Positions 36,289 through 44,278 of a stretch of 46,056 bases of DNA are shown here, piece after piece (the first letter of the stretch is position 1; every line of letters starts with the position of its first letter). The translations under genes and the position numbers were made by a program. The stretch is taken from contig NZ_NRSJ01000044.1 of NCBI RefSeq assembly GCF_016584085.1, positions 1-46,056 of the forward strand, written 5' to 3'. The stretch comes from Halochromatium glycolicum. GTDB taxonomy: Bacteria; Pseudomonadota; Gammaproteobacteria; Chromatiales; Chromatiaceae. The notes below the pieces were generated by a model. The model saw only the letters and a list, made by a program, of their open reading frames with translations, was not told the origin of the DNA and did not search any database.

Positions 36289-37860
36289 GTGCCGGTCATC
36301 CTGATCACCGATGCCCTAATCTTCTTGCTGATCGCGGTCGGCATCGTGTTCGGCCTTTATGCCGCCCGCCATGAGCATCTGCGCGGACCCTGGCGGCAGG
36401 TCGGGCGCTCGCCGGTGGCCGTCGCGGCGCTGGTCGTGATGCTGTTCTATGTCGGCATCGGTGTGCTCGATTCGCTGCACTTCCATCCGCGCATCGAGCC
36501 GCTTGCCGAGGTCGGCTCGCCAGCTGCGACCGTCAATGAAGCGGACGCAGTGACTGGCCCTGACGGCAAGACAACCCCGGACGAACAGGGGACCGATGCC
36601 TCAGGCTCGCAACGCAGTGCGGAGCAAGCGCAAGAGATCACCCAGGCGAAAGACACGATCAGCGCGGCGGAGCCCGGGGCCTCAGCGCCAACCTATTCGA
36701 CACAGATCATCTCGGTGCTCGATCTGCTGCTCAGTGGCCTGCGCGAGCGCCAGGAGAAGACCTTCTCGGCACCGTTTGCGACCCACCTGTTCGTCAAGGA
36801 GGCGATCGAGCAGCCGGACGGGAGCGTGGTGCGCGCCTACCCGCGCCTGGAACACGGTGGCGCTCACCTCGAGGACCCGAGCCAGCGATCCTTCGATCTG
36901 CTGTTCCGCGGGCTGTTCGGCGCGATCAAAGGGCTGATGGTCTGGACCGCGATCATGGCCGGTCTGATTGCGTTGCTCGGGTGGCGGCGGCGCCAGTCGT
37001 TCAATGACACCGCGACGGCGCTTTGGCGCGGCGAGACCGCGGTGCCTTGGCGCGTGGTCCTGATCACGCTCGCGATCATGCTGGTACTGAGCTTCACGGC
37101 CGCTGAGCTCGGGGCGAAGTACCATATCCTCGGCACCGATAAGGTGGGAGAGGACGTCTTCTATCAGAGCCTGAAGAGCATCCGTACCGGCCTCGTGATC
37201 GGGACCCTGACCACGCTGGTGATGCTGCCAGCGGCGATCCTGCTCGGGATCATGGCCGGCTATCTCGGCGGGCGCACCGATGACGTCATCCAGTATCTGT
37301 ACACGACCCTGAACTCGATCCCGGGCGTGCTGCTGATCGCAGCGGCGATCCTGATGCTGCAGGTCTACATGACCAACAACGCCGACCAGTTTGAGAGCCT
37401 GGTCGAACGCGCCGATCTGCGCCTGCTGTTCCTCTGTATCATCCTTGGCGTCACCAGCTGGACTGGACTCTGCCGGCTATTGCGCGGCGAGTCGCTGAAA
37501 TTGCGCGAGGTCGACTATGTGCAGGCGGCCCGCGCTCTCGGCGTCCGCCATTCGACCGTGATCGCTCGCCATATCCTGCCGAACGTCCTCCATATCGTGA
37601 TGATCACCGTGGTGCTGGACTTCAGCGGCCTGGTGCTGGCCGAGGCGGTGCTCTCCTATGTCAACATTGGCGTTGATCCAACGATGAACAGCTGGGGCAA
37701 CATGATCAACAGCGCTCGACTGGAGCTGGCCCGCGACCCGATCGTCTGGTGGTCGCTAGCCGCGGCCTTCCTGTTCATGTTTACCTTGGTGCTGGCTGCC
37801 AATCTGCTCGCGGACGTGGTGCGGGATGCCTTCGATCCGCGGCTCCGGAGTGCCTCGTGA
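36289..37860 (+). CDS. ABC transporter permease, DppC/OppC (YejE)-type, with enlarged periplasmic loop
   Basis: A 523-residue protein, unusually large for this family (about 300-340). The first helix is followed by a second (SPVAVAALVVMLFYVGIGVL), then a long hydrophilic stretch of ~170 residues (from about 60 to 205) rich in Glu, Gln and Ala, before the canonical permease core with the EAA-like loop YVQAARALGVRHSTVIARHILPN. GTG 36289 was preferred to TTG 36283 because GAGGG lies seven bases ahead. The long loop probably projects into the periplasm towards the binding protein. Confidence 0.9.
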   Translation: MPVILITDALIFLLIAVGIVFGLYAARHEHLRGPWRQVGRSPVAVAALVVMLFYVGIGVLDSLHFHPRIEPLAEVGSPAATVNEADAVTGPDGKTTPDEQGTDASGSQRSAEQAQEITQAKDTISAAEPGASAPTYSTQIISVLDLLLSGLRERQEKTFSAPFATHLFVKEAIEQPDGSVVRAYPRLEHGGAHLEDPSQRSFDLLFRGLFGAIKGLMVWTAIMAGLIALLGWRRRQSFNDTATALWRGETAVPWRVVLITLAIMLVLSFTAAELGAKYHILGTDKVGEDVFYQSLKSIRTGLVIGTLTTLVMLPAAILLGIMAGYLGGRTDDVIQYLYTTLNSIPGVLLIAAAILMLQVYMTNNADQFESLVERADLRLLFLCIILGVTSWTGLCRLLRGESLKLREVDYVQAARALGVRHSTVIARHILPNVLHIVMITVVLDFSGLVLAEAVLSYVNIGVDPTMNSWGNMINSARLELARDPIVWWSLAAAFLFMFTLVLAANLLADVVRDAFDPRLRSAS

Positions 37861-37961
37861 GCCGGCCTCGCGGCAGGCTGACTGCCGCCGATCCGTGCGC
37901 CTCGGGCAGGCGAGAACGGCTATGGTCCTCGTCATTCCCAATGAGTGGAGCGGCTGCTGCG

Positions 37962-39992
37962 ATGCGTGACGCCCTGCTGCAGGTCTCGAACCTGACCGCC
38001 GAGCTCGGCGGCGATGAGCGGCCGGTGCGCGTCTGCGACGGCGTGGGCTTCGCGATCCGGCGCGGGGAGACCATGGCGTTGCTCGGCGAGTCCGGCTGCG
38101 GCAAGTCGATGACCGCGCTCGCATTGATGCGGCTGCTGCCGCTCGGCGGGCGTATCGTCTCGGGGTCGGTGCAGCTTGCCGGACGCGAGCTGCTGACGTT
38201 GACGGAGCGCGAGATGCGCACTGTGCGCGGCGGCGGCATGGGGATGATCTTCCAAGAGCCGCAGACCTCGCTGAATCCGGTGCTCCGAGTGGGCGATCAG
38301 ATCGCCGAGGCGGTGCGGCTGCACGGGCGGCTGCCGCGTCGGCGCGTGACCGAGCGGGTAGTTGAACTGCTGCGCGCGGTCGGGATTCCGGACCCTGCCC
38401 GGCGCGCGAGCGAATACCCGCATCAGCTTTCGGGCGGGATGAAGCAGCGCGTGATGATCGCGATGGCGTTGGCCGGCGACCCGCAGCTGTTGATCGCCGA
38501 CGAGCCGACGACGGCGCTGGATGTGACGATTCAGGCTCAGGTGCTGCAGCTGCTCAAGGGCTTGCAGCGCGAGACCGGCATGGCGGTGCTGCTGATCACG
38601 CATGACCTCGGCGTCGTCGCCGAGACCGCGGACCGGTTGGCCGTGATGTATGCCGGCCAGATCGTCGAACAGGCCAGCGTCGACGCCTTCTTTGCCCAAC
38701 CGGCGCACCCCTATAGCCGCAAACTGCTCGAGAGCGTGCCCAGCGCGGGCAAGCGCCGCGGCGAGCTGGCGGTGATCCCGGGGCGGGTGCCGCCGCTGGA
38801 TCAAGCATTCGAGGGCTGCCGCTTCGCCGACCGCTGTCCGTTCGTGATGGAGACCTGCCGCAGTGGCCGGATCGAGTGGTATCAACCGAACACCGAGCAA
38901 TGGGTGCGCTGCCTGCTCTGGGCCGATCCGCGCTCGCGCTTCCTGCCCGATGAGCCGGGGGCCAGCCCGGCTGCTGTTGGCTCGGATCAGGTCAGCGAGG
39001 ATGCGCGCACAGACGCTGACGCACTCCTCGTGATCGAGGGGCTCAAGGTCCATTTCCCGATTCAGAAGGGACTGTTTCGGCGCACGGTGGGTCATGTCAA
39101 GGCGGTCGACGGGGTCGATCTGCACATCAAGCCCGGCCAAACCCTGGCCCTGGTCGGAGAATCCGGCTGCGGCAAGACGACCGTCGGCAAGGGCATCCTG
39201 CAGCTCGAGCCACCGACCGGCGGTCAAGTCCGTTATACTGGGGTCGATCTAACGCGGATCGCCGCTCGGCAGATGCGGCCCTACCGGAAGGACCTGCAGA
39301 TCATCTTCCAGGACCCCTTCGCGTCGATGAACCCGCGCATGCTGGTGGGCGACATCGTCGGTGAGGGGATGCAGTCACTCGGCATCGAGAGGGGCCGAGT
39401 GCCTCGGCGTCGGCGTGTGGCCGAGCTGTTGGAGCAGGTGGGTATCGGAGCCCAAGCGATGGACCGTTATCCACACGAATTCTCCGGCGGGCAGCGACAG
39501 CGCATCTGCATTGCAAGGGCGCTCGCGGTCGAGCCCAAAGTGATCGTCTGCGATGAGCCGACCAGCGCGCTCGATGTCTCGGTGCAGGCGCAGATCCTGA
39601 ATCTGCTGAAGCGCCTGCAGCAGGAGCTTGGACTCAGTTACCTGTTCATCACCCACGATATCTCGGTGGTCTCGTACCTAGCACAGGAGGTTGCGGTGAT
39701 GTACCTGGGTCGTGTCGTCGAGCAGGGCACCGCTGCCGAGGTCCTCGATGATCCGCGCCACCCCTACACCAAGGCCCTGCTCTCAGCGGTGCCGAGCATG
39801 GACAAGGCCGGACGTCGCGAGATCATCCGCCTCGAAGGCGACATGCCGTCGCCGTCCGCGCCGCCTGTAGGCTGCCACTTCCATCCGCGCTGCCCAGAGG
39901 CGTTGCCGGAGTGTCGTCAAGCCTATCCGGCCTCGGTGCCGATCACCGAGACGCATCGCGCACATTGTATTCGCGTTGACGATCAGCGTTGA
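37962..39992 (+). CDS. ABC transporter, fused double ATPase (OppD-OppF / YejF type)
   Basis: About 676 residues containing two complete ABC ATPase domains in tandem. Domain 1: Walker A GESGCGKSM, signature LSGGMKQR, Walker B LLIADEPTTALD. Domain 2: Walker A GESGCGKTT, signature FSGGQRQR, Walker B VIVCDEPTSALD. Each is followed by the oligopeptide-transporter C-terminal Cys-rich motif (CRFADRCPF; CHFHPRCPE). This is the GsiA/YejF arrangement. ATG 37962 begins MRDALLQVSNL with GGAG 11 bases ahead; ATG 37941 is an alternative. The substrate is probably a peptide, by family. Confidence 0.95.
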   Translation: MRDALLQVSNLTAELGGDERPVRVCDGVGFAIRRGETMALLGESGCGKSMTALALMRLLPLGGRIVSGSVQLAGRELLTLTEREMRTVRGGGMGMIFQEPQTSLNPVLRVGDQIAEAVRLHGRLPRRRVTERVVELLRAVGIPDPARRASEYPHQLSGGMKQRVMIAMALAGDPQLLIADEPTTALDVTIQAQVLQLLKGLQRETGMAVLLITHDLGVVAETADRLAVMYAGQIVEQASVDAFFAQPAHPYSRKLLESVPSAGKRRGELAVIPGRVPPLDQAFEGCRFADRCPFVMETCRSGRIEWYQPNTEQWVRCLLWADPRSRFLPDEPGASPAAVGSDQVSEDARTDADALLVIEGLKVHFPIQKGLFRRTVGHVKAVDGVDLHIKPGQTLALVGESGCGKTTVGKGILQLEPPTGGQVRYTGVDLTRIAARQMRPYRKDLQIIFQDPFASMNPRMLVGDIVGEGMQSLGIERGRVPRRRRVAELLEQVGIGAQAMDRYPHEFSGGQRQRICIARALAVEPKVIVCDEPTSALDVSVQAQILNLLKRLQQELGLSYLFITHDISVVSYLAQEVAVMYLGRVVEQGTAAEVLDDPRHPYTKALLSAVPSMDKAGRREIIRLEGDMPSPSAPPVGCHFHPRCPEALPECRQAYPASVPITETHRAHCIRVDDQR

Positions 39993-40154
39993 CCGGCGGT
40001 CTCGACAGGCACCAAGCTTTTCACGGGACAGCCAACCGTCGTCAGGCCTTGATCTCAGCAGACATCGTTATGCAGCTGTGGCAGGATGTGGGCTACCGAT
40101 AGGCTGCCTGATCGGCCATCCCGGCCAGCTCGGAATCCACAAGAGTTGAAGATT

Positions 40155-40433
40155 ATGATGGGGCATCTAACAAACTGGTTGCTCGGGTTGGGGACATTCG
40201 TGGCACTCGCCATCTTCTTGTATTCGGTATTCGATCTGATGCGCCGACTGCTAGCCCGGTTGGCGCTGCGTCTCTGCCAGATGCGGGAAGCGCCCGAAGG
40301 CGGCTTCATCTGTGACCTCAAGCACAGGCTTGCTGGCTATGCAGAGAAATCGCTGCTGCCCAGAGTGGCCGTCATGGTCGGCGCGTTCGCAGTACTGGCC
40401 TTTATCGTGATCGAGCATTCGCCGAAGCTCTAA
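40155..40433 (+). CDS. Small two-helix membrane protein next to P-loop ATPase
   Basis: A 92-residue protein with hydrophobic segments at residues ~6-26 (NWLLGLGTFVALAIFLYSVF) and ~69-87 (VAVMVGAFAVLAFIVI), and a basic, Cys-containing middle loop (LARLALRLCQMREAPEGGF). The start is the tandem ATG at 40155/40158. It is followed after 128 bases by the P-loop ATPase on the same strand, so the two may form one functional unit. I do not recognise the family. Confidence 0.65.
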   Translation: MMGHLTNWLLGLGTFVALAIFLYSVFDLMRRLLARLALRLCQMREAPEGGFICDLKHRLAGYAEKSLLPRVAVMVGAFAVLAFIVIEHSPKL

Positions 40434-40561
40434 GCGAATCCGTTCCGGACCGCACACCTCCAGGCTTTGGCTAGGATGCTGACGGGCCTGTAGCCATGTT
40501 GCGTGCCTAATTCGCTTTTCAGGGCCCCTGAGACCGAGACCTCGACAAGGTATTTCCCTTC

Positions 40562-41989
40562 ATGTCTATTGCGATGTCGCAATTCCTGAAGTCACATGGA
40601 CTTCTACGCAACCCCTTCATCGAGGAGGAGGCGCAGAACGATAAGGTCTTCGAGGACTTGGTCAACGAGGCAGGCTATACCTTCAACCACCAAGCCTGGG
40701 ACAAATTCTTTGGTGACCCGCCCGGCCGCGGCACCTCGATGATCTTCGGTGTCAAGGGCAGCGGCAAATCCGCGCTGCGCTTGGCGCTCGAGAAGAATAT
40801 CGAGCACTTCAATCGCGGCCACCGTGAGCGCATCCTGCTGCTCAGCTACGACGACTTCAATGGCTTTCTGGAAGCCTTCAAGCGCAAGCGCGAGCAGGAT
40901 CGCAACCGCGAAGGGCCTGTGACGCTCGATGACTTCCGTCTCGCCCAGCACCTCGACGCGATCCTGGTCTGCGGCATGGAGGCCCTTATGGCGGAGCTGA
41001 AGGCGGCTGATCTGCCGTTGGAGAGCCTCGAGCGCTATCAGCGCCACGACCTGATGATGCTGATGGCCTTCTATGTCAGCGGGCCGCCGGATCGGTACAA
41101 CCGAATCATGTCTGGGCTGGGTCGCCAGCTATTGCCGCGAGGGGTCTTCGGTGGCATGGGGCGCGGGATCAAAGGCGTGCTGACCGGGCTGTTGACGCTC
41201 GGTATCGCGCCAATCAGCTCGCAGATGTTCTACCGCGGCGTCGCCCGTTCCGCCGAGCGCGAGATCCTGGTTCGCGACCGCAATGCGCGCGATGTCGAGC
41301 GGGCATTGAAGAGCATCACCCGCGGCTACCTCAAGGATCAGGACGTCAAGCGCAAAGGTTGGCGGGACGATGACGATGTCCGGCGCCTGTTCATGACCAA
41401 GTTCATCGATTGCGTGCGCAGCCTGGGCTATCAGCAGATCGTCGTCGTGATGGACAAGGTCGACGAGCCATCGTTGATCAATGGCGATCGCGACAAGATG
41501 GAGTCCTTCGTCTGGCCGCTCTGGAACAATCGTATCCTGCAGTTGCATCCCAACCTGAGCTTCAAGATGCTGCTGCCACGTCAGCTCTATGAGTCGGTGC
41601 GCAAGGCCAGTTCCGAGAAGGCCAACGTCGCGCGTTTCGACAAACAGAAGATCATCTATCCGTTCCGTTGGGGTGACAAACAGCTGTTCGACATGATGTC
41701 CGATCGGCTGCGCATCTGCCGCGCTGATCCGAGCGAGCCCTATCCGCTCGATCAGCTCTTTGACGACAGCATCCAGCGTCGCGAGGTGCTCGGCGCGCTC
41801 GACAAGCTGCGCCAGCCCCGATTCGTGCTCAACTACCTCTATCGGCTGATCTCCGAGACCTGCGCCCACGCCGATGCGCATGACGACCAGCCGATCCGGA
41901 TCTCGCATGACATCTTCTATCAGGTGACGGCGACGATCGGCGAGGACATCCGGCAGTACTACCAGACGCTTGGCGAGAGTCCGGAGTAA
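40562..41989 (+). CDS. P-loop ATPase of unknown role, KAP/STAND or ORC-CDC6-like
   Basis: A 475-residue P-loop NTPase. NPFIEEEAQNDKVFE near the N-terminus, Walker A at residues 63-70 (GVKGSGKS), Walker B at 293-303 (IVVVMDKVDEP, with the acidic DKVDE end typical of KAP/STAND-type ATPases). A Gly-rich hydrophobic patch is at ~192-222 (RGVFGGMGRGIKGVLTG, then LLTLGIAPISS) and might touch membrane. No attached effector domain (nuclease, TIR, protease) is recognisable. Base composition is host-like, unlike the cassettes downstream. Location beside a mobile-gene area and a two-helix partner raises the possibility of a defence role, but this is inference. Confidence 0.75.
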   Translation: MSIAMSQFLKSHGLLRNPFIEEEAQNDKVFEDLVNEAGYTFNHQAWDKFFGDPPGRGTSMIFGVKGSGKSALRLALEKNIEHFNRGHRERILLLSYDDFNGFLEAFKRKREQDRNREGPVTLDDFRLAQHLDAILVCGMEALMAELKAADLPLESLERYQRHDLMMLMAFYVSGPPDRYNRIMSGLGRQLLPRGVFGGMGRGIKGVLTGLLTLGIAPISSQMFYRGVARSAEREILVRDRNARDVERALKSITRGYLKDQDVKRKGWRDDDDVRRLFMTKFIDCVRSLGYQQIVVVMDKVDEPSLINGDRDKMESFVWPLWNNRILQLHPNLSFKMLLPRQLYESVRKASSEKANVARFDKQKIIYPFRWGDKQLFDMMSDRLRICRADPSEPYPLDQLFDDSIQRREVLGALDKLRQPRFVLNYLYRLISETCAHADAHDDQPIRISHDIFYQVTATIGEDIRQYYQTLGESPE

Positions 41990-42294
41990 AGCTCGGGGCC
42001 TGATTCTGCGCGGTCGGCGAGTCGAGAGTCCCCGACCTTTGCGTGTACCTCCTTAGGGAGTGGGTCGACACTTGCTCCCGTCTCCACACTTCGAGATACC
42101 GCTCCCGCCTGTGGGGTGTCCGGGCCTGCGTTGCGTCGACGGCTTGCGGGCAAAACCTTCGCTTGTATCCAGACGGGCGCAGCGTGCATGCCTTGCAGGC
42201 ACCCGATACTGTGCTAGCTTGCCTATAGGGTAGCACCCCATACACAGTCTGCTGCATAGTTAACTGTCATGTGTGAAAACGTCCCGGAGAGTAG
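41990..42294. other. Intergenic region before the cassette array
   Basis: About 305 bases without a gene. The composition shifts towards AT near 42180. GTGCTA...TAGCAC forms a small inverted repeat at ~42210-42235. GTTAACT (42259-42265) could be the upstream recombination boundary of the first cassette, but no attI or attC arms are seen around it. Integrase intI is absent. Confidence 0.45.
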
Positions 42295-43317
42295 ATGGGC
42301 CGTGATCTAACCTTGTATCCGAAGGAGGCCACGCGCGAACAGCTCAAGGAATATGTCGAAGGGCTGGGTTTTAGTAAGTGTCAGCACTTTTGGGACTGGC
42401 CGGCAGGAACATTGAATTATTCTTGGTTCGACGACGCCGACTTCAAGTCGATAGATGGAGTGTCAGCAGACATCTACCCAGTATCTGGCGACGAACTTGA
42501 TATCACAGGAAATGAGTGGGCGCTTCATGTCCGTAACCTTTACAGCGCAAGCTGGCACGATGTGAAGATGCTAAATGAGGTTCTTAGGGGCGCTCGAAAG
42601 CGCTTTGGAGGAACGATAAAGGGGGACTATGGGACGAATCGCTATGCCCCGCTTTGGGACGACGACAGCACCCCAATCAGCAGAGGCATTACGAAAGTTT
42701 ACCAACATGTTTCGCAAGAAATTCGAGCGGTAAAGTTTGCGTTGCCCGATCCGATACATCAGCAAACACTTCCTGACGACAAGAAGATTGCTGATTTCAT
42801 AGAATTCACAAATAGCATGGACCCCCGTCGCACTATCTATAACGGTCTTGTTCCCTTTGCTGTTGCTATGTTCGAGTATTTCTTTTCGCAGGTATTCAAA
42901 GTTCTTATCGCCTACGATCACACCGCGCTAAAAAAGCGAGCCGAACATAAGCAAAAACTCGATTTTGCAGTGTTGCTCGAAATCGCTGGGAACGAGCGGA
43001 CTATAGAAGACGTTATCGCGTCCAACTACACTTTCCAGAATATATCGCAGTTAAACAAGGCCTATAAGGATTGGCTTGGCATCGACGTGCGTGCACTCCT
43101 GTACCGAAAGCGCAAGATCGGCAACACCATTTCCTTTCTTGAGACTCGGGTATCCGACATAATTCAGTACCGACACGGTATCGTGCATCGATTCGAGATT
43201 GACAGATCGCTCACTAAAGAGAAGTTCACACACATCCTCGAAGCGATCGAGAAAACAATGGCTGAGTTCGTGTCGCACCTTGAGCTACGGTATTCTATGA
43301 AGATCGAAATTGACTGA
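42295..43317 (+). CDS. HEPN-domain protein, putative RNase effector (cassette 1)
   Basis: A 340-residue protein in AT-rich DNA. The N-terminal half (RDLTLYPKEATREQLKEYVEG, then FDDADFKSIDGVSADIYP) is an unrecognised globular domain. The C-terminal half is helical and ends with R293-HGIV-H298, the RX4H motif of HEPN RNase domains, set in a helix (VSDIIQYRHGIVHRFEI) as in RiboL-PSP- and MAE-type HEPN proteins. HEPN nucleases act in toxin-antitoxin, Abi and CRISPR systems by cutting RNA. No nucleotidyltransferase antitoxin accompanies it. CGGAGAG is the ribosome binding site. Confidence 0.75.
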   Translation: MGRDLTLYPKEATREQLKEYVEGLGFSKCQHFWDWPAGTLNYSWFDDADFKSIDGVSADIYPVSGDELDITGNEWALHVRNLYSASWHDVKMLNEVLRGARKRFGGTIKGDYGTNRYAPLWDDDSTPISRGITKVYQHVSQEIRAVKFALPDPIHQQTLPDDKKIADFIEFTNSMDPRRTIYNGLVPFAVAMFEYFFSQVFKVLIAYDHTALKKRAEHKQKLDFAVLLEIAGNERTIEDVIASNYTFQNISQLNKAYKDWLGIDVRALLYRKRKIGNTISFLETRVSDIIQYRHGIVHRFEIDRSLTKEKFTHILEAIEKTMAEFVSHLELRYSMKIEID

Positions 43318-43327
43318 CGCACTGCGA

Positions 43328-43420
43328 ACATAACAATCGCACAAACTCCGACCGCCTGTTGGCTAGCCGTCGCTTCGCTTCGGCTAGCCAACAGGCGGCG
43401 GGTTGTGCTTTACGTTATGT
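43328..43420. other. attC recombination site 1
   Basis: Outer core boxes ACATAAC (43328-43334) and GTTATGT (43414-43420) are perfect complements. Inner boxes GCACAA (43339-43344) and TTGTGC (43403-43408) also pair. Between them, the 18-bp stem CCGCCTGTTGGCTAGCCG / CGGCTAGCCAACAGGCGG surrounds a small TCGCTTCGCTT loop. Total 93 bp. Unpaired bases between the stems (for example ACTCCGA on one side) supply the strand asymmetry needed for recombination of the folded single strand. Confidence 0.85.
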
Positions 43421-43432
43421 GCAGCAGGTGAA

Positions 43433-43681
43433 ATGAGCCCTACAGTATTCAAAGAAAGTGGATATAGATTTTTCTTCTTCTCAAGAGAAGAGGAAAGGAT
43501 GCACGTCCATGTAGTGTCAGGCGATGGAGAAGCGAAATTTTGGCTTGAGCCTGAAATTGAGCTTGCCAAGAACCATAAGTATTCAAGAAAACAACTGAAG
43601 CAAATAGAGTCACTCGTTGAGGTTCATTACAATGAGGTCGTTAGCGCATGGCAACAGCATTTCAGAAGTGGAAGTAACTAA
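43433..43681 (+). CDS. DUF4160 protein (cassette 2)
   Basis: An 82-residue protein: MSPTVFKESGYRFFFFSREEERMHVHV, then GEAKFWLEPEIELAKNHKYS and a C-terminal helix. This is the DUF4160 family, typically paired with DUF2442 and resembling the RelE-like/toxin-antitoxin context. HVHV contains the conserved histidines. ATG 43433 follows attC1 by only 12 bases, as usual for a cassette. Its 3' end overlaps the next frame by about 50 bases. Confidence 0.85.
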   Translation: MSPTVFKESGYRFFFFSREEERMHVHVVSGDGEAKFWLEPEIELAKNHKYSRKQLKQIESLVEVHYNEVVSAWQQHFRSGSN

Positions 43682-43898
43682 TATTTCTACGCATGGGGTA
43701 TGGCTGTTCGCCCATGGAGAAGAATTGTTCATGTCATATGATGATTTTCCATGGTTTAGAGAAATGGCCGTCAAGTCAATTGTAAATGTAGAAGAACAAT
43801 CGCCAGATCATTTTTACTGGCCTGATTTAGATGTTGACTTGACTAGAGAAATTATTAAGCATCCAGAACGTTTTCCGCTTAAGTCAAGAAGCACATAA
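43632..43898 (+). CDS. DUF2442 protein (cassette 2)
   Basis: An 88-residue protein with the DUF2442 motif VEVTNISTHGVWLFAHGEEL, then SYDDFPWFREM and YWPDLDVDLTREIIKHPERFPL. The usual partner of DUF4160. An upstream ATG at 43617 is in frame and possible. The overlap with the DUF4160 gene suggests coupled expression, with both genes carried on one cassette. The pair resembles a type II toxin-antitoxin module by organisation; activity is not established from sequence. Confidence 0.85.
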   Translation: MRSLAHGNSISEVEVTNISTHGVWLFAHGEELFMSYDDFPWFREMAVKSIVNVEEQSPDHFYWPDLDVDLTREIIKHPERFPLKSRST

Positions 43899-44001
43899 CA
43901 AGCGCCTAAAGCCGAGCCTGTACTGCGCCGTCGAGCTCAGCGTATTGTATTCGGCGTCATCATAGGCGCAGTACAGCCCGGCTTAGGCGTAACGTTAGCA
44001 C
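43894..44001. other. attC recombination site 2
   Basis: Outer boxes ACATAAC (43894-43900) and GTTAGCA (43995-44001). Inner boxes CGCCTAA (43904-43910) and TTAGGCG (43984-43990) are perfect complements. The central stem CTGTACTGCGCC (43919-43930) / GGCGCAGTACAG (43966-43977) is perfect, with AGCC/GGCT (43911-43914/43981-43984) extending it around a small asymmetric bulge. Total 108 bp. It overlaps the very end of the DUF2442 gene. Confidence 0.85.
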
Positions 44002-44008
44002 CCAAGAC

Positions 44009-44278
44009 ATGAAACAACAAAATCTTGCCATCACGCTTCCGAACTATCAGCGCATTTTCCAGACAGTACTTGCAATATTAAAAGCAGAAAATGTAGAACC
44101 AACCAAAGCTTGTTTACATTTTGGATTTATAGGTGCCAAATTGTTGCGCCATCATTTCAATATGAACGCAGAACCTGTAACAGGAATCGCAGCTTTTCGC
44201 TTTGGAGCAGCGAACGACACTATGGGCCTTGATCATAACCACGTCCACCCTGCTCACGCGGCCATCGGCGAGAGGTAG
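44009..44278 (+). pseudogene. DUF2026 protein, truncated (cassette 3)
   Basis: An ATG eight bases after attC2 opens a frame whose first ~70 residues (LPNYQRIFQTVLAILKAENVEPTKACLHFGFIGAKLLRHHFNM) match the start of DUF2026 proteins, which are usually some 200 residues. The frame then changes composition at about 44215-44222 and ends at 44278 inside insertion-element DNA on the other strand. It is therefore an interrupted gene; the remainder may lie beyond the window, on the other side of the element. Confidence 0.75.

Larger units (their letters stand above)
42295..44222. mobile_element. Integron gene-cassette array without integrase (CALIN)
   Basis: Three AT-rich reading frames on the plus strand, each followed by a potential recombination site: HEPN gene-attC1-(DUF4160, DUF2442)-attC2-DUF2026. 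Genes share orientation and sit close to their 3' attC, as in integron cassettes. No integron integrase gene lies in the window. The 5' limit is uncertain, and the 3' limit is set by an insertion element. Two attC sites within 0.7 kb meet the usual working definition of a CALIN. Confidence 0.75.

Noticed and set aside
42259..42265. GTTAACT as an upstream attC or attI core box for the HEPN cassette
   Set aside because: No complementary partner box or hairpin lies 60-120 bases upstream, so only mentioned as a possible boundary.
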